NCBI GenBank assembly: GCA_016946835.1
Contig: JACVTC010000164.1
Coordinates: forward strand, 196,001 to 260,000
DNA: 64,000 bases
Source: Neocallimastix lanati (nom. inval.)
Taxonomy: Eukaryota; Neocallimastigomycota; Neocallimastigomycetes; Neocallimastigales; Neocallimastigaceae
Direction of reading: 5' to 3'
The notes under the pieces were generated by a model. It was given only the letters and a program-made list of their open reading frames with translations. It had not been told where the DNA came from and searched no databases. Shown piece by piece: positions 26,201-38,625 of this stretch. The position numbers and the translations under genes are program-made. The first letter of the stretch is position 1, and every line of letters starts with the position of its first letter.

Positions 26201-27415
26201 CCCATGTACTGAAGAAGTATGATCTTTATTGAAAATCAACTTGTTTAAAATATTATTGTTATCCTTTTCTGTAATACGATGACCTATTTGTTGTTGTTCT
26301 AATCCATATGAATTTATAGAACTAGTAGATGTTAATAATGGTCTGGAGGGAACAGAAGAAGTATTAGTCGCTATTGAAGAGGTAACGTTTTTACTAATAT
26401 GGGGTGAAGAAGTAACAGAACTTGATGTAGAATACTTCTTAATAACAGGTGAAGAATTAACAGTACTTGATGAAGAATACTTATTTATAGCAGATGAGGA
26501 AGCAATACTACTTGATTTAGAATATTTATTAATAATAGGTGAAGATTTAACTATACTTGATGTAGAATATTTATTAATAACAGGTGAAGAATTAACAGTA
26601 CTCGATGAAGAATACTTATTTATAGCAGTTGAGGAAGTAATACTACTTGATTTAGAATATTTATCAATAATAGGGGATGAATTAACAGTACTTAACTTAG
26701 AATACTTGCTAATATGTGGTGCAGAAGTTGTAATGTCTGATTTAGAATACTTATTAATAAGAGATGAAGATGTAACAGTATTTGATGTAGGACACTTGTT
26801 AATAAGGGGCGTAGTAGTATTATTATTTAATGTAGTATAATTATTAATAAGGGATGAGTTATTAATAGTATTTGTTGAAGTATACTTATTATTATTAGAT
26901 TTGGAAGTAAGAGTACTTGATGAAGAGGATTTGTTAATAATTGGTGTAGAAGTAGTAGATGTAGAAATCTTACTGACAAGAGGTGAGGAAGTAAGAGTAC
27001 TTGATGGAGGATTCGTATTACTAATTTGAGATGATGTCTTTGTGGTTGTTTTAGATAATACTGATAATGGAACAGTTGCTGATGCTGAATTTGTATTACT
27101 TTTTGCATCAATAGTTTTATCTTTCTTAGAAGTACTAGATTGGCTGATAGTAGTAGAAGAAGAATTCTTACTTATCGATGTAGTTTTAGGCTTACTTTTT
27201 GTTTTTCTTGGCTTTGTACCATAAGTAGATGGTATCAATGAACTTTGATAAAAATATGGATATGTAAAAGTATTACTATAAAAAAAATATGGATTATACG
27301 GAACAGCATAGGTATCATAAACTTTGGATCTTTTGACAGACTTGTTTCTATGTGTAGTCATTGTAGTAGTTCTTGTATTTTTAACCTTTGTTGCAATATT
27401 TCCTAATTTTGACAT
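23210..27415 (-). CDS. Intronless Ser/Thr/Asn-rich 1401-aa protein
   Basis: Continuous minus-strand frame from ATG at 27415 to TAA at 23210. The frame stays open five codons upstream only to a TTG, so the ATG at 27415 is chosen. The N-terminus is basic (residues 1-35), followed by a Tyr/Phe/Pro-rich patch (about 38-66). Long Ser/Thr/Asn-rich disordered sequence follows. A 15-residue tandem repeat with core INKYS lies at about 26800-26380. Three further imperfect repeats (NYSNSNYPLERDD type) lie near 25.95-25.75 kb, and KKEYSSQ-type repeats near 24.17-24.04 kb. A charged predicted helix (residues about 925-970, MKWLKEQEEKLYAEHVSRM onward) and the extreme C-terminal helix (EEMQDAAEILLQMH) are the only segments that look structured. 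There is no catalytic motif, signal peptide or membrane span. It is convergent with the giant gene and of similar style. A regulatory role is possible from the C-terminal helix but unproven. Confidence 0.75.
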   Translation of the reverse strand: MSKLGNIATKVKNTRTTTMTTHRNKSVKRSKVYDTYAVPYNPYFFYSNTFTYPYFYQSSLIPSTYGTKPRKTKSKPKTTSISKNSSSTTISQSSTSKKDKTIDAKSNTNSASATVPLSVLSKTTTKTSSQISNTNPPSSTLTSSPLVSKISTSTTSTPIINKSSSSSTLTSKSNNNKYTSTNTINNSSLINNYTTLNNNTTTPLINKCPTSNTVTSSSLINKYSKSDITTSAPHISKYSKLSTVNSSPIIDKYSKSSSITSSTAINKYSSSSTVNSSPVINKYSTSSIVKSSPIINKYSKSSSIASSSAINKYSSSSTVNSSPVIKKYSTSSSVTSSPHISKNVTSSIATNTSSVPSRPLLTSTSSINSYGLEQQQIGHRITEKDNNNILNKLIFNKDHTSSVHGNESLIYIKSTSNSNSGNYINKTNIDNKNSPLDSKNSNKSPSYTNNYSLGNNGSDSLGDLNYKYSLSSNKSSINYTNSISLAKTNTKSSSLSSSNSNFPSLEKDNKNYSISNYPLERDDENYSNSDYSLGKDNKNYSNSNYPLERDDKNISYSNYLPLSSSSALSKSSSYSSKLLNNQTGSSSVHYPFSKSIIKSSSVNKSSSSSKGSYKAFVPATTDEYSSISSPSQTGSTQSDSYDYRQNSSQEFIEDSKSFPTPPTTPLSKWVSNTTAHSVYSSNVDSFSCNKKRMSSAFTSGVLTNQNKSLPLASNRLMNYSSDTTKSSISISTPTTLSGKYPNKYISTSYSNIYNDDGNDGKRNIPKTTSITTSPRSKILQSNNDQYKTLNPLNNNNKKRKSPISDTSKSTSIIPNLYDEYSNVKINNNISTAKSNSYPTCNDSFQYKSSNIGILKDNDVDINKKFEKSYSYPVSNGESNDLLISSYNKVLSNTKIKAKTNKYKRQKTYTTNNQLLSESTDMKWLKEQEEKLYAEHVSRMNAIIQEEMANEIRKEMLHYGFDEDTDIDLFSKEPISVPSITNTTTNSTSITTVSPITKSNLVKTTSTDYIYPSNKSSISLISTPKPIQKPVSKSVSKPLSSTIPISNSVTSFGSVTKHMKETPNSINSIVSSNHSLYSSHPNKSEHSSQPIKKEYSSQSFKKEYISQPVKKEYSSRFVHKDNPSFSQSIPEPLTQQKTTIRKEKEYTSNYTSLSSCDAPQNIIPSTLNENNYLNPQHRQKEPSQSYQSQIQPLPTPSLPNSTTVNRSIPINTTTSSSILINNNNNDNNDNDNSNNSNNIINNKNKNKNNKSKNSINNPYYSSSYYCPPSNYHGKNQDQNIPDDNYNNSNQIKNKVNNYTMSTLSQIQHKNEPMNLNMVSNKTSTNINSLNSNINISNTNSSITKISSPVPSCINTLSRSVSSQIIKENSKPMPIPSRKVKNEENAEEMQDAAEILLQMHLCV
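26380..26800 (-). repeat. 45-bp coding minisatellite
   Basis: At least eight 15-residue units with core INKYS-x-SS-x-V-x-SSP in the 1401-aa protein. Units differ by substitutions but keep length and frame, and alternate between variants ending in SSTA/SSSA and SSPV/SSPI, suggesting a two- or three-unit higher-order duplication. Confidence 0.85.
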
Positions 27416-30400
27416 ATTACTTCTACACAATATTACATAAATACTATAAAATTATCTATAATAAAATTATAGCACTCAATTATATTTTGTATTTTTTTAC
27501 TTTTTTTTTTTTTTTTTTTTTAATTATTATTATTTTCTTTTTGCCAAAAAAAAAAATAAAAATAAAAAAAAAAAAAATTAAAGAAAAATTATCATAAAAA
27601 ATATTTTATTTTTCTTTTTTAATAAATAGAATAATAAAAAAAATTTTTAATATATTGGTATAAAATTAAATTTATTTTAAAAAAAAAAAATTATTTTTTT
27701 AATGTTATTTGTATTTTATATAAAATATTACATATTATTTTTATTTATAAATTTACCTTTATCTTTTTTCAATTATTTTTTATAAATTATAAAATATAAA
27801 TATTATTTATATTTTTTTAATAATTTAGTGTATTTCATATAAAAAAGGTTATATTTCGTTTAATTTTATATTTTTATAATTAATTAATGCTTTTATCATT
27901 TATAATACATTATTTTATATATTTTAATAGGTTTAATTTATTATTTTTTTTCCTTTTTTATTTATTATATACTTTAATCATAAATTATTTTTCTTAATTT
28001 TAATTATTTAATTTTAAATAATAATAAAATAATACTTTGAAAAGATAATATTATTTTTGAATATGATTTACAGTTTTAATGCTGAATTTTTAAATAATAT
28101 AATATACTTCATATAATATTGATAATATTGTTAAACTAAATTTTTTCCTTTGAATTTTATATAAATTACAATAATATATTCATTAATTTAACTAAAAAAA
28201 ATATAAATTAAAAAATATAATTTAACTATACATGCATTTTTTATAATTTAAATTATTTATTTCTTTAAGTTTTTTTTTTTAAAAAAAAAAAAAAAAAATC
28301 TTCCTGAATTTATGAATTAAAAAATAAAAAAAAAAAATTGCTCAAAAAAACGGAGGAAAAGTAAATATATTTATATGAAATAAAAACTATATAACTAATA
28401 AATTTTAAAATAAAGAATAATAATAATAATAATAAAATAAAATAAATAAATTATGTTTTTTATAATTTTATAAATGAAAAAGTACTATTTTATATAAAAA
28501 TAATATACCTTTGAATATAATATTTTATTTCATATTAATTTAAAATATAAAAGATTTAAAAAAGATTTTATTACTAATTTATAGAATAAAATTTAAAAAT
28601 TCATATATTATACATACTGATACAATATAGTGTTTTAATATATTCCGATTAATATACAATAGAGTTTTTATATATATGATATTTGGTTAATATATTGTTA
28701 ATATATGATAAAATTATATTAAATAATTTTATATAGATTATAAAGGTGTATTGATTAATTCACTCTTAAAAGTAAAATTTTATTTTAATGAAATTTATAT
28801 CTTTTGTTTATATATACTGTTTTAGTATATAATATATATAATTAATATTATTTGATAATATATTGATTTATATATTAATATATTGATGATATATAATATT
28901 AATTTACTTAGCAATATAATATTAAAAAAATATATGGCATCTCTTTTTAATATTACAGAATTTAATAATTATCAATATTAACCATGTTATTTTAAATTTT
29001 TATAAAAACTTTCAGAATTAAATAATTCATATATTAACTATATATTACTGATTTATCATTTATTAATAATGTATATTATATACACATATTTTATTAATAA
29101 GTATTTTAAATTTAAAATTTAAAAAGCTAGCTTTTAAAACTAAATAATCATATATTAAGTATATATTATTATTAATTCTCCATTTATTAATAATGTATAT
29201 TATATATAAGTATTTAATTAATAAGTATTTCAGAAATGTATATTATATATCAATAAATTATGGTTTTATATATATAATAATATAATTTATATATATTTCA
29301 ATATATTTAATCTAAATTATTTTAAATTAATAAATAATTAACTTTAATTTATATCAATTTAATTCATTTTAATATATAATAATATATAGCATATATTAAT
29401 AACTTTATATAAAATTCATATTTTTATTCTATTAATGTTTATTGATATATATTATATATAATAATATATAGTAATTACTAATATAAACATTAATTATATA
29501 TAATAATTTTAAGTCAAAATTAATTTGTTATATATTAAAATATTTATATATATTATAATGAAATATATTAGAATATATTAATAATTATATTTGTATAATA
29601 TAAAATTTAAAAAAAAACTTAAGAAAAAAAAAGCAATTTACTTTTAATATATATGATATAATATTTATTCATAATAAATATTATACATTTACAATATATT
29701 AAATTGAAAAAAATTTAAATAATTAAAATATTAAAAATATAATTTCAATAAAAATATTTTTATATCTATTTTAATATTTAATGAATTTCCATATTAATAA
29801 AGTTTATTAATTAAATAATAGAAAAATTTATTGTTTAATATAATGTATTATATATTATTATTTATATTAAAATATACTTTAATAAATACTAGTGTACATA
29901 TAATGCATATATTTCACATACAGATTATATTTAGATTATATTTATAGATTTGTGGAAGAATAACTGTTAATTGAGTATTTCTTGCATATATAAAAAATAT
30001 ATTGTAAAACATATTTCTATTAATATAAATATATAAAAAATAAAAAAAATTGTATATAACAATATATTATAAATAAAATAAAAGTTTATATATTATTATT
30101 AAAAAAAAATAAGAATTTTAAAAAAAAATATAAATATATTAAAATCAATATTTAAAGAAAAAAAAACTATAAATCATATTAAAATAATACAAAATAGCAG
30201 TAATAATAATATCAAAATAAATAAAATCATTCTGTTGGCTTGTCTTATATATATATAATATTTTATATATATGCATCCATGATATTTATACAAGAAAATG
30301 TTATAATTGAAACAATAGAATATTAAATATACAATATTTATGTTCTAAAATAAATTGTAAGAATAAATAATATAAAATATAAAAATAAAATATTAAAATA

Positions 30401-33107
30401 ACAATAAGCTAATAAATGAGTTTGCTAAATATAAAATTTTTTCAATCCAAACATCAATAAAAATAAAAAAAAAAAAAAAGGTTTTTTTATATAACATATT
30501 ACTATTTTAATAATAAAATCATTATAACTTTTAATAATTATAAAAAGAAAAAAAAAAAGTGTATCATATTTATTATACAAAATATATTAATATAATAATA
30601 ATATTAAATATAGTCGAAAATTCCATATATAATTTATATAATTATTAAATATTTAATAAAAAATCTAATAAATAATAAAAAATTATGGGTCATTAATCAC
30701 TTGACTTAAAAAAAAAATCCCCCCTTGTACTAATTTAAAATAAGAAAAAGATAATTTTATTGTAAAAAAAAAAAAAAATGCATATATATATATTTAAAAA
30801 TAAAATAAAACATTATCTAATTCTACTTAAATTTAAATAGATGCATTTAATAGTTTATGAATTAACTTATCAATGATAGACAGAAGTATACTTTTCATAA
30901 TTTATATATTATTTTCTTTTTATATAATATCATAATTACTTAATTTAATACTATAAACTTTTACTAGATTATAAGTAATACAGTAATTAAAAAGCTTTAT
31001 TATTTTTTTTTAATATTTATTTATTAAATTTTCCTTAATATATAATTGATGATTTAAAAAAAAAATAATATATTTTTATATAATGGACTAATAAATACTG
31101 AAATAGACTTTATATATGTCTTAATTTTTTTTTTTTTTCTAATATTATTTAATGCATTTTAATATTTATATAAATATATTATTTCCTACCAATAATATTA
31201 ATAATATTTTATTTTATGATTAGCACTAATCAATACATAAATACGGAATAATTAAAAATTATATATATCAAAATATATATTGCTATAGGAGTTAATAAAT
31301 AATGATATTTATTAAAATAAATCTTAATATATAATAATCCAAAAAATGAAGTGGATATGATAAATTGTTTATATAATATATTAAAATATATTATTCTAAT
31401 TAATAAAATTATTAATAATGTTGAATAATATATCATAGATCATAATATATATAATAATAAAGTTTTTAAAAAAATGACTTGAAATGTTACCAATTGAATA
31501 GTTGATTTTATTATCCATCATATAAACTTTATTCTAAATTTAGTATATTTATATATATTAAATAATACAAATAATAATAGAATGTAATACAATTTATATT
31601 ATTTTATATTATATACAATAATCTTGATATTTTTGATAATATAATTGGAACATATAAAATAAAAAATATATTGTCAATTTTATTATTATTATATGTAAAA
31701 TATAAAGTCAAATATAACTTTACACATAATAAAAACAACATATATAAATAATTAAAAATTCATTATTCCATTATATTTTATTATATGGTCATATTACATA
31801 TATTATTATTTGATATTATTGACATTTTGTTAAAATAGAATGAAATAAATTATTTATAGAAACCTATCTTATATATAATGCGATCAGGTTAATAAGTAAA
31901 AATTATTTATTAATAGTTTATTTAACATTTATCTTTAAAAATGACATTATTATTCAAAAATTTAAACTATTATATTTATTTATATATATTATTTCTTCAT
32001 TATCTATTTGAATGCTTTCTTTTAGTCTGTTATATTAGTATTAAAAAAGTTAATATTATTTATCTATTATATATTTAATATATATTTTCTAATATATAAA
32101 TATTATATAAATACTGTATAAATAATATAATGTAAATATATTTTTGTATCACCAATATGCTTTAATGTATCTTACACATAATACTTAAAATTAAAAACAT
32201 TTTATATAGAATTAATATAATATATGTAATAAATATGCATAAAATATATTATAATTAAATAGAATTCCAAAAAACGTTTTTTTTATTTTATATAATATTA
32301 TACATTTATATTTATTACATATATCATGAATATATTATTTGTATATTATTTTATGTAATATTAATATTCATAATAATATACAAATAATATATAATTATTT
32401 TAAATCAATAAATGTTTAAAGTATTATTTTTTATTGTTTTTATAATCTTTTCATTTTTTTTTATTTTTTTTTTTCAAAAATACTTTAAGTTATTTATAAA
32501 ATATATAAGATATAATATTTAAATATATATACATTAACTGTTTTATTAAAATTTTTAATAAATAATTTTCCATAATATTAAATTTTATTAATATATTTTT
32601 AACTTTTTTTATTTTAGTCATTTTTTAAATTTACAGTATAAACTACTATACCTATTTATTTTTTTTTTTACTTTATCAATTTATACCTTTATTTTGTAAA
32701 ATATATATATATACTTTTATTCCAATAGATAGTTTTATTTTTATATCGAATAAATTTTTTCAATAAAATAAATTTGAAGAAAAAAATTTTTGGGTTTTTA
32801 TATTATAAATAGCCAATGCTATTATTTATTATTTTTTATTTTTTCTTTTTATATTATTTTATTTTTATTATTCTTTTTTATTCTTTTTAAATTTGTTTTT
32901 ATTTATTATTTATTATGATTTAGGATTTAAAAATTATTATATAATTAAAATAAAATAATTATAATTAAATAAATAAATATTAATTAAAATTAAGCCAATA
33001 ATTATTCAAAGAATTTTTTACAATAAAATTGTTAAAAAAAAATTTTTTAACAGTGTATTTATAGTTCATAGTAATATTTATTATTAATTATTCTTTTTAT
33101 ATTTTTA
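27416..33107. other. A/T desert, left part
   Basis: About 5.7 kb with no supportable gene. Open frames here are short and made of Ile, Tyr, Asn, Lys and Phe only. A divergent tandem duplication near 29.0-29.23 kb is listed separately. Transcription of the minus-strand gene must start in the first few hundred bases. Confidence 0.6.
29013..29232. repeat. Divergent tandem duplication, about 95-120 bp
   Basis: Segments 29013-29108 and 29138-29232 share the order AAATAAT..CATATATTAA, CATTTATTAATAATGTATAT, TTATTAATAAGTATTT. A weaker third copy may lie just upstream from about 28955. Confidence 0.6.
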
Positions 33108-35095
33108 TTTATTATTTATTATTTATTATTTATTATTTATTATTTATTATTTATTATTTATATTTATTATTTATTATTTATTATTTATTATTTATTATTT
33201 ATTATTTATTATTTATTATTTATTATTTATTATTTATTATTTATTATTTATTATTTATTATTTATTATTTATTACTTATTACTTATTATTTATTATTTAT
33301 TATTCTTTTTTATTCTTTTTAAATTTATTTTCATTTATGATTTATTATTTTTATATTTACTTTTGTTTATTTCTTATTTAGTTTTATTATTTTAATATTT
33401 ATTTTATTTATTATTTTTTTATATTAGTTTATATTCAACTATTTACTATTTATTTTATTTATTTTATTATTTATTATTTATTTATTTTTATTATTTATTC
33501 TTTTTATATTTATTGTTTATAATTTATTTATTATTCAATTAAATTATTATTTATAATTTATTATTTATTATTCAATTAATTATTATTTATTATTTATTAT
33601 TCAATTATTTATTAATTCAATGATTTTTATATTCATTATTTATACTTTCTATATTTATATTTATTTATTATTTATTATTATTTATTTATTATTTATTATT
33701 TATTATTTATTATTTATTATTTATTATTTATTATTTATTATTTATTATTTATTATTTATTATTTATTATTTATTATTTATTATTTATTATTTATTATTTA
33801 TTATTTATTATTTATTATTTATTATTATTTTTTTATTTATTATTTATTATTTATTATTTATTATTTATTATTTATTATTTATTATTTATTATTTATTATT
33901 TATTATTTATTATGTATTATTTATTATTTATTATTATTTTTTTATTTATTATTTATTATTTATTATTTATTTACTATTGATTTATTATTTATTATTTATT
34001 ATTATTATTTTTATTTATTATTTATTATTTATTATTATTATTTTTATTTATTATTTATTATTTATTATTATTATTTTTATTTATTATTTATTATTTATTA
34101 TTATTATTTTTATTTATTATTTATTATTTATTATTTATTATGTATTATTTATTATTTATTTACTATTAATTTATTATTTATTATTTATTATTTATTATTT
34201 ATTATTTATTATTTATTATTTATTATTTATTATTTATTATTTATTATTTATTATTTATTATTTATTATTTATTATGTATTATTTATTATTTATTTACTAT
34301 TGATTTATTATTTATTATTTATTTACTATTGATTTATTATTTATTATTTATTATTTATTATTTATTATTTATTATTTATTTACTATTGATTTATTATTTA
34401 TTATTTATTATTTATTATTTATTATTATTATTTTTATTTATTATTTATTATTTATTATTATTATTTTTATTTATTATTTATTATTTATTATTATTATTTT
34501 TATTTATTATTTATTATTTATTATTATTATTTTTATTTATTATTTATTATTTATTATTTATTATTTATTTACTATTGATTTATTATTTATTATTTATTAT
34601 TTATTATTTATTATTATTATTTTTATTTATTATTTATTATTTATTATTATTATTTTTATTTATTATTTATTATTTATTATTATTATTTTTATTTATTATT
34701 TATTATTTATTATTATTATTTTTATTTATTATTTATTATTTATTATTTATTATGTATTATTTATTATTTATTTACTATTAATTTATTATTTATTATTTAT
34801 TATTTATTATTTATTATGTATTATTTATTATTTATTTACTATTAATTTATTATTTATTATTTATTATTTATTATTTATTATTTATTATTTATTATTTATT
34901 ATGTATTATTTATTATTTATTTACTATTAATTTATTATTTATTATTTATTATTTATTATTTATTATTTATTATTTATTATTTATTATTTATTATTTATTA
35001 TTTATTATGTATTATTTATTATTTATTTACTATTGATTTATTATTTATTATTTATTATTCATTATTTATTATTTATTATTTATTATTTAGTATTT
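33108..35095. repeat. 2-kb heptanucleotide satellite array
   Basis: Dominated by the 7-bp unit TTATTTA (a ...TTATTATTTA... texture), with interspersed variants: ATTATTATTTTTA blocks (33.98-34.13 kb and 34.42-34.74 kb) and TTTACTATTGATTTATT or TTTACTATTAATTTATT markers (near 33970, 34160, 34300, 34325, 34382, 34570, 34770, 34830, 34921, 35027). Long Leu/Phe/Ile/Tyr open frames in it are artefacts of a repeat without stops in one frame. Confidence 0.95.
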
Positions 35096-35640
35096 GTTAT
35101 TTGTTATTAATAATATATTATTATTTATTATTTTTATTATTTTAAAATTATTTTTTATTATTTTTTTGTTATTTAAATAATAATAAAGGAAATCAATTAT
35201 ATGTAACCAAAAAAAAATATTGAAGAAACCTTTATTTTTAATTAAAAAATAATTTTTATATTTACAAAACCTATAATCCATATATTTTCAATATATATTA
35301 TATATATTTTATAAAATCTATATAATATATATATTTAATCTAATATAGTATTATATTTTAAAAGTATATAATTATATAAATTTTAATTTTAAATATTAAT
35401 AAAAATCTATAAAAATTAAAATCTATTTTATTATTAAATATACGTTTCCTTATATAGAAATTTTCTAAAAAATACAAAAAAATTTTTTTTAGAGAAAAAA
35501 AAATAAATTTTAATTGTTTACTAATAAAGCCATTATTAAAAAATTAATTACATAGTAAATCAATATATATATATATTTTAACATACAATTTACGAGTTTT
35601 ATTTAATATAATCATATTTAAGTTTTTAATTTCTTTTTAA
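35096..35640. other. A/T spacer after the array
   Basis: Unstructured A/T-rich sequence with no gene or repeat family visible. Confidence 0.5.
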
Positions 35641-36230
35641 TACTTATTCATTTATTCATATATACATTTATTTTCATTTTTTATTATTTATTATTTATTT
35701 TTTAATAATTATTTATATATATTTATTTTCTATATTATTTATTTATTAATTATTATTTATTCTCTATTATTAATTATTTATTATTTATTTTCTATATTAA
35801 TTATTTATTATTTATTATTTATTATTTATTATTAATTATTTATTTATTTAATATTTATTTTCTATATTAATTATTTATTATTTATTATTTATTTTCTATT
35901 ATTAATCATTTATTATTTATAATTTATTATTCCTATTTTATTATTCCTATTTTATTATTATTTATTATTTATATTTTATTATTTATTACTTATAATTTAT
36001 TTCATATTATTCATCATTTATCTATTAATTCTATAATTTTTATTATTATTTAATATTTATAATTTTTATTTATTACTTATTACTTATTTATTTTATATAA
36101 TTTATTATATTATTTATTATTTATTATTTATTATTTATTATTTATTATTTACACTTTATTATTATTTATCATTTATTACTTATAATTTATTTATTTCATT
36201 TTATTTATTATTTATAAATTTTGTCTATTG
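35641..36230. repeat. Degenerate TTATTTA array
   Basis: Irregular continuation of the same TTATTATTTA texture, broken by CTATATTAATTATT words and single-base changes; it looks older than the main array. Confidence 0.75.
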
Positions 36231-38365
36231 CTATTATAATTTAAATTATATTCAATAGAGATAGATAGGATTCAATTAACCGCTCTAAATATCACCAAAT
36301 AGTAATTACATCTACTAAAATAAAATTTCATTCACTTCATTTCAGTAAAAAAATAAAAGCTAAAAGAATAATATGATAAGTACATAAATATGTGGAAAGC
36401 GATCCCTAAAATTGTTAAATCATTTTCAAATTGTTTATTGCTTTTCTTTTCATTTTTTTTTTTTTTTTTTTTTATGTTTATAGCTCAAAAAAGTATTTAT
36501 TTATTCATTTATTTATTTATGTATTTATTTATTTATTTATGTATTTATTTATTTATTTATGTATTTATTGGTTTATTCATTATTAATAATTATTAGAGTA
36601 AACTTTTTTTAATATTTAATATTCCTTTCTCTCTAAAAAAAGTTTAAAATTAAATAAATATTAGGCAACATATATTTTAATACATTATAAATTATTAATA
36701 TTTAATTAGTAATATATTTTCAAAGGAATAATTATAATAAAGAATAAAGTTCAAAGTCATAATTTTATATTATATATAAAATCTTGGTTATTTATTTTAA
36801 AAGAAAAAACACAATATATAATAATATAATGTAAATGTATTATTTTATATGATTTAATAATTTAAATAATTACTTGTACTCTATGAATGATTTGAAATTA
36901 CACGTTAATAAATAAAAAAATATAACTTAAATTTAGGTAATATTACAATTAACTATATTATATATAGTTAATTGTAAAAACCATAATTCCTATTATATAT
37001 ATAATAGGAATTATGGTTTATTGTTGATTCAAAACAAACAATAAAAATAAAAGTAAAAAAAATAAATTCTTAAAATATAATGAATATATATTTAATAATA
37101 TAAATGTAATATATGTCATATATTATTTATTAAAAAGAAAATATTTTAAATATATTAATCTAAATAATATATTCAAAATTAAATTTTTAAAATTGTATGA
37201 AAGATACTCCATTCTCTTTATTATTATATTTTATTATTTAATTGTAATAAGCACTTAATAAAAAAGAAAGATATATATTAATAAAGTATATTATAATGTA
37301 TATATAATATAATATTATTGAATTTTATATATTATATTAATAATCTCAATGTTTAATATATTAATTTTTATTAAATTATATTAAACTAAATTTTATTAAT
37401 AATGGTTACATACATTATATTATAATAATATATATTTTTTTATAGGAAATTATTAATAAAATTCACCATTTATTTTAATATATTTTTATATATGTCAAAA
37501 TATATTAAATTATTTAAGAAATTATTGGGAATATAGTATCTATAATAATATAACAATTTAAATCATAGTAATATATATTAAAATATTACTAACCTTAAAA
37601 CTTTTTATATATAAAGAATATTATATAAATATATTATATTAAATTATTAATATATGTATATATAATACATTTTCTCTGTTAATATATTGCAAAATTTTTT
37701 ACATATTAAAATTTATATTGATATTTTAAAAGGCATAGTATATTTATAAATCTTATAAATATATTAATAATTTCTATTAAGATTTAGCATTATCTGTATA
37801 TAGCTATAAAAGAATTGTCATAATAAATTAAATTTATTAATTGAATTAGTAGAATATTTCTTGAATAAACAAAACTTTTTTATTTTTTTTTTAAATATAA
37901 ATATTTATCAATATAAATATACTAGTGAGAGTGAGAAATATTAGATATAGTAAAAATAAATAAGTAATGAAATTAGAGAAGTCAAAATTAATACTATTAT
38001 TTGCTATGAACTAAAAAGTGCCACATAGCAACCATAAATTGAAATTTTTTTGTTCTTTATGGACTTCAAATGATTCAAGAATCAATAAATAAAGGTATAC
38101 TCTTGTAATATATACCAAAAAAAAATTTTATCCAGGTCCATTATAATGGATACTATTTATTTAAATTCAGCTGAAAATAAAGATATTTCTATTTATTTAA
38201 AGTTTATACCAAAAGAAAAGGTTTTAATAAATAAAAAAAAAAACATCAACTGTTAATGTTTAATTATTTTATTATTAATTTCATTCTTTTTTATTTTTTT
38301 ATATATTTATTTTTTATCTAAGCAAAATAGTTTATAAATATAATAATAATATTTTTATATTTTTT
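36231..38365. other. A/T desert with palindromes and faint ORF debris
   Basis: Contains a slightly less A/T-biased patch (36240-36460), a TTTA/TGTA run (36500-36575), the twin palindromes (separate entry) and a 37.9-38.25 kb patch with a 36-codon open frame (38145-38255) that could be gene debris. No gene can be supported. Confidence 0.5.
36943..37019. repeat. Two adjacent perfect palindromes
   Basis: 36943-36977 is a hairpin with 16-bp perfect arms (TTACAATTAACTATAT) and a 3-nt loop. 36978-37019 is a 42-bp perfect palindrome (half-site AAACCATAATTCCTATTATAT minus or plus the centre) with no loop. They abut exactly. In single-stranded form each would fold into a stable stem; the second contains CCATAATTCC, unusually rich in C/G for this region. 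Confidence 0.9.
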
Positions 38366-38625
38366 TTCATAATTTATTATTTATTAATTATCATTATTTA
38401 TTATTTATTATATATTATTTATTATTAAATTATTTATTATTTATTATTAATTTATTATTTATTATTTATTTATTATTTATTATTTATTATTTATTATTTA
38501 TTATTTATTATTTATTATTTATTATTTATTATTTATTATTTATTATTCGTTTAATTATTTATTATTTAATTATTCAATTATTCAATTATTTATTATTCAA
38601 TTATTTATTATTTATTATATATTTA
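38366..38625. repeat. Second TTATTTA array, 260 bp
   Basis: Same heptanucleotide texture as 33.1-35.1 kb, with CAATTATTCAATTATT interruptions at the right end. Confidence 0.85.

Noticed and set aside
33620-34781. Long plus-strand open frames of Leu, Phe, Ile and Tyr
   Set aside because: They are the TTATTTA array read in a frame that happens to lack stops; there is no gene-like composition.
36390-36596. 68-codon plus-strand open frame
   Set aside because: Mostly a poly-T tract and a TTTA microsatellite in translation.
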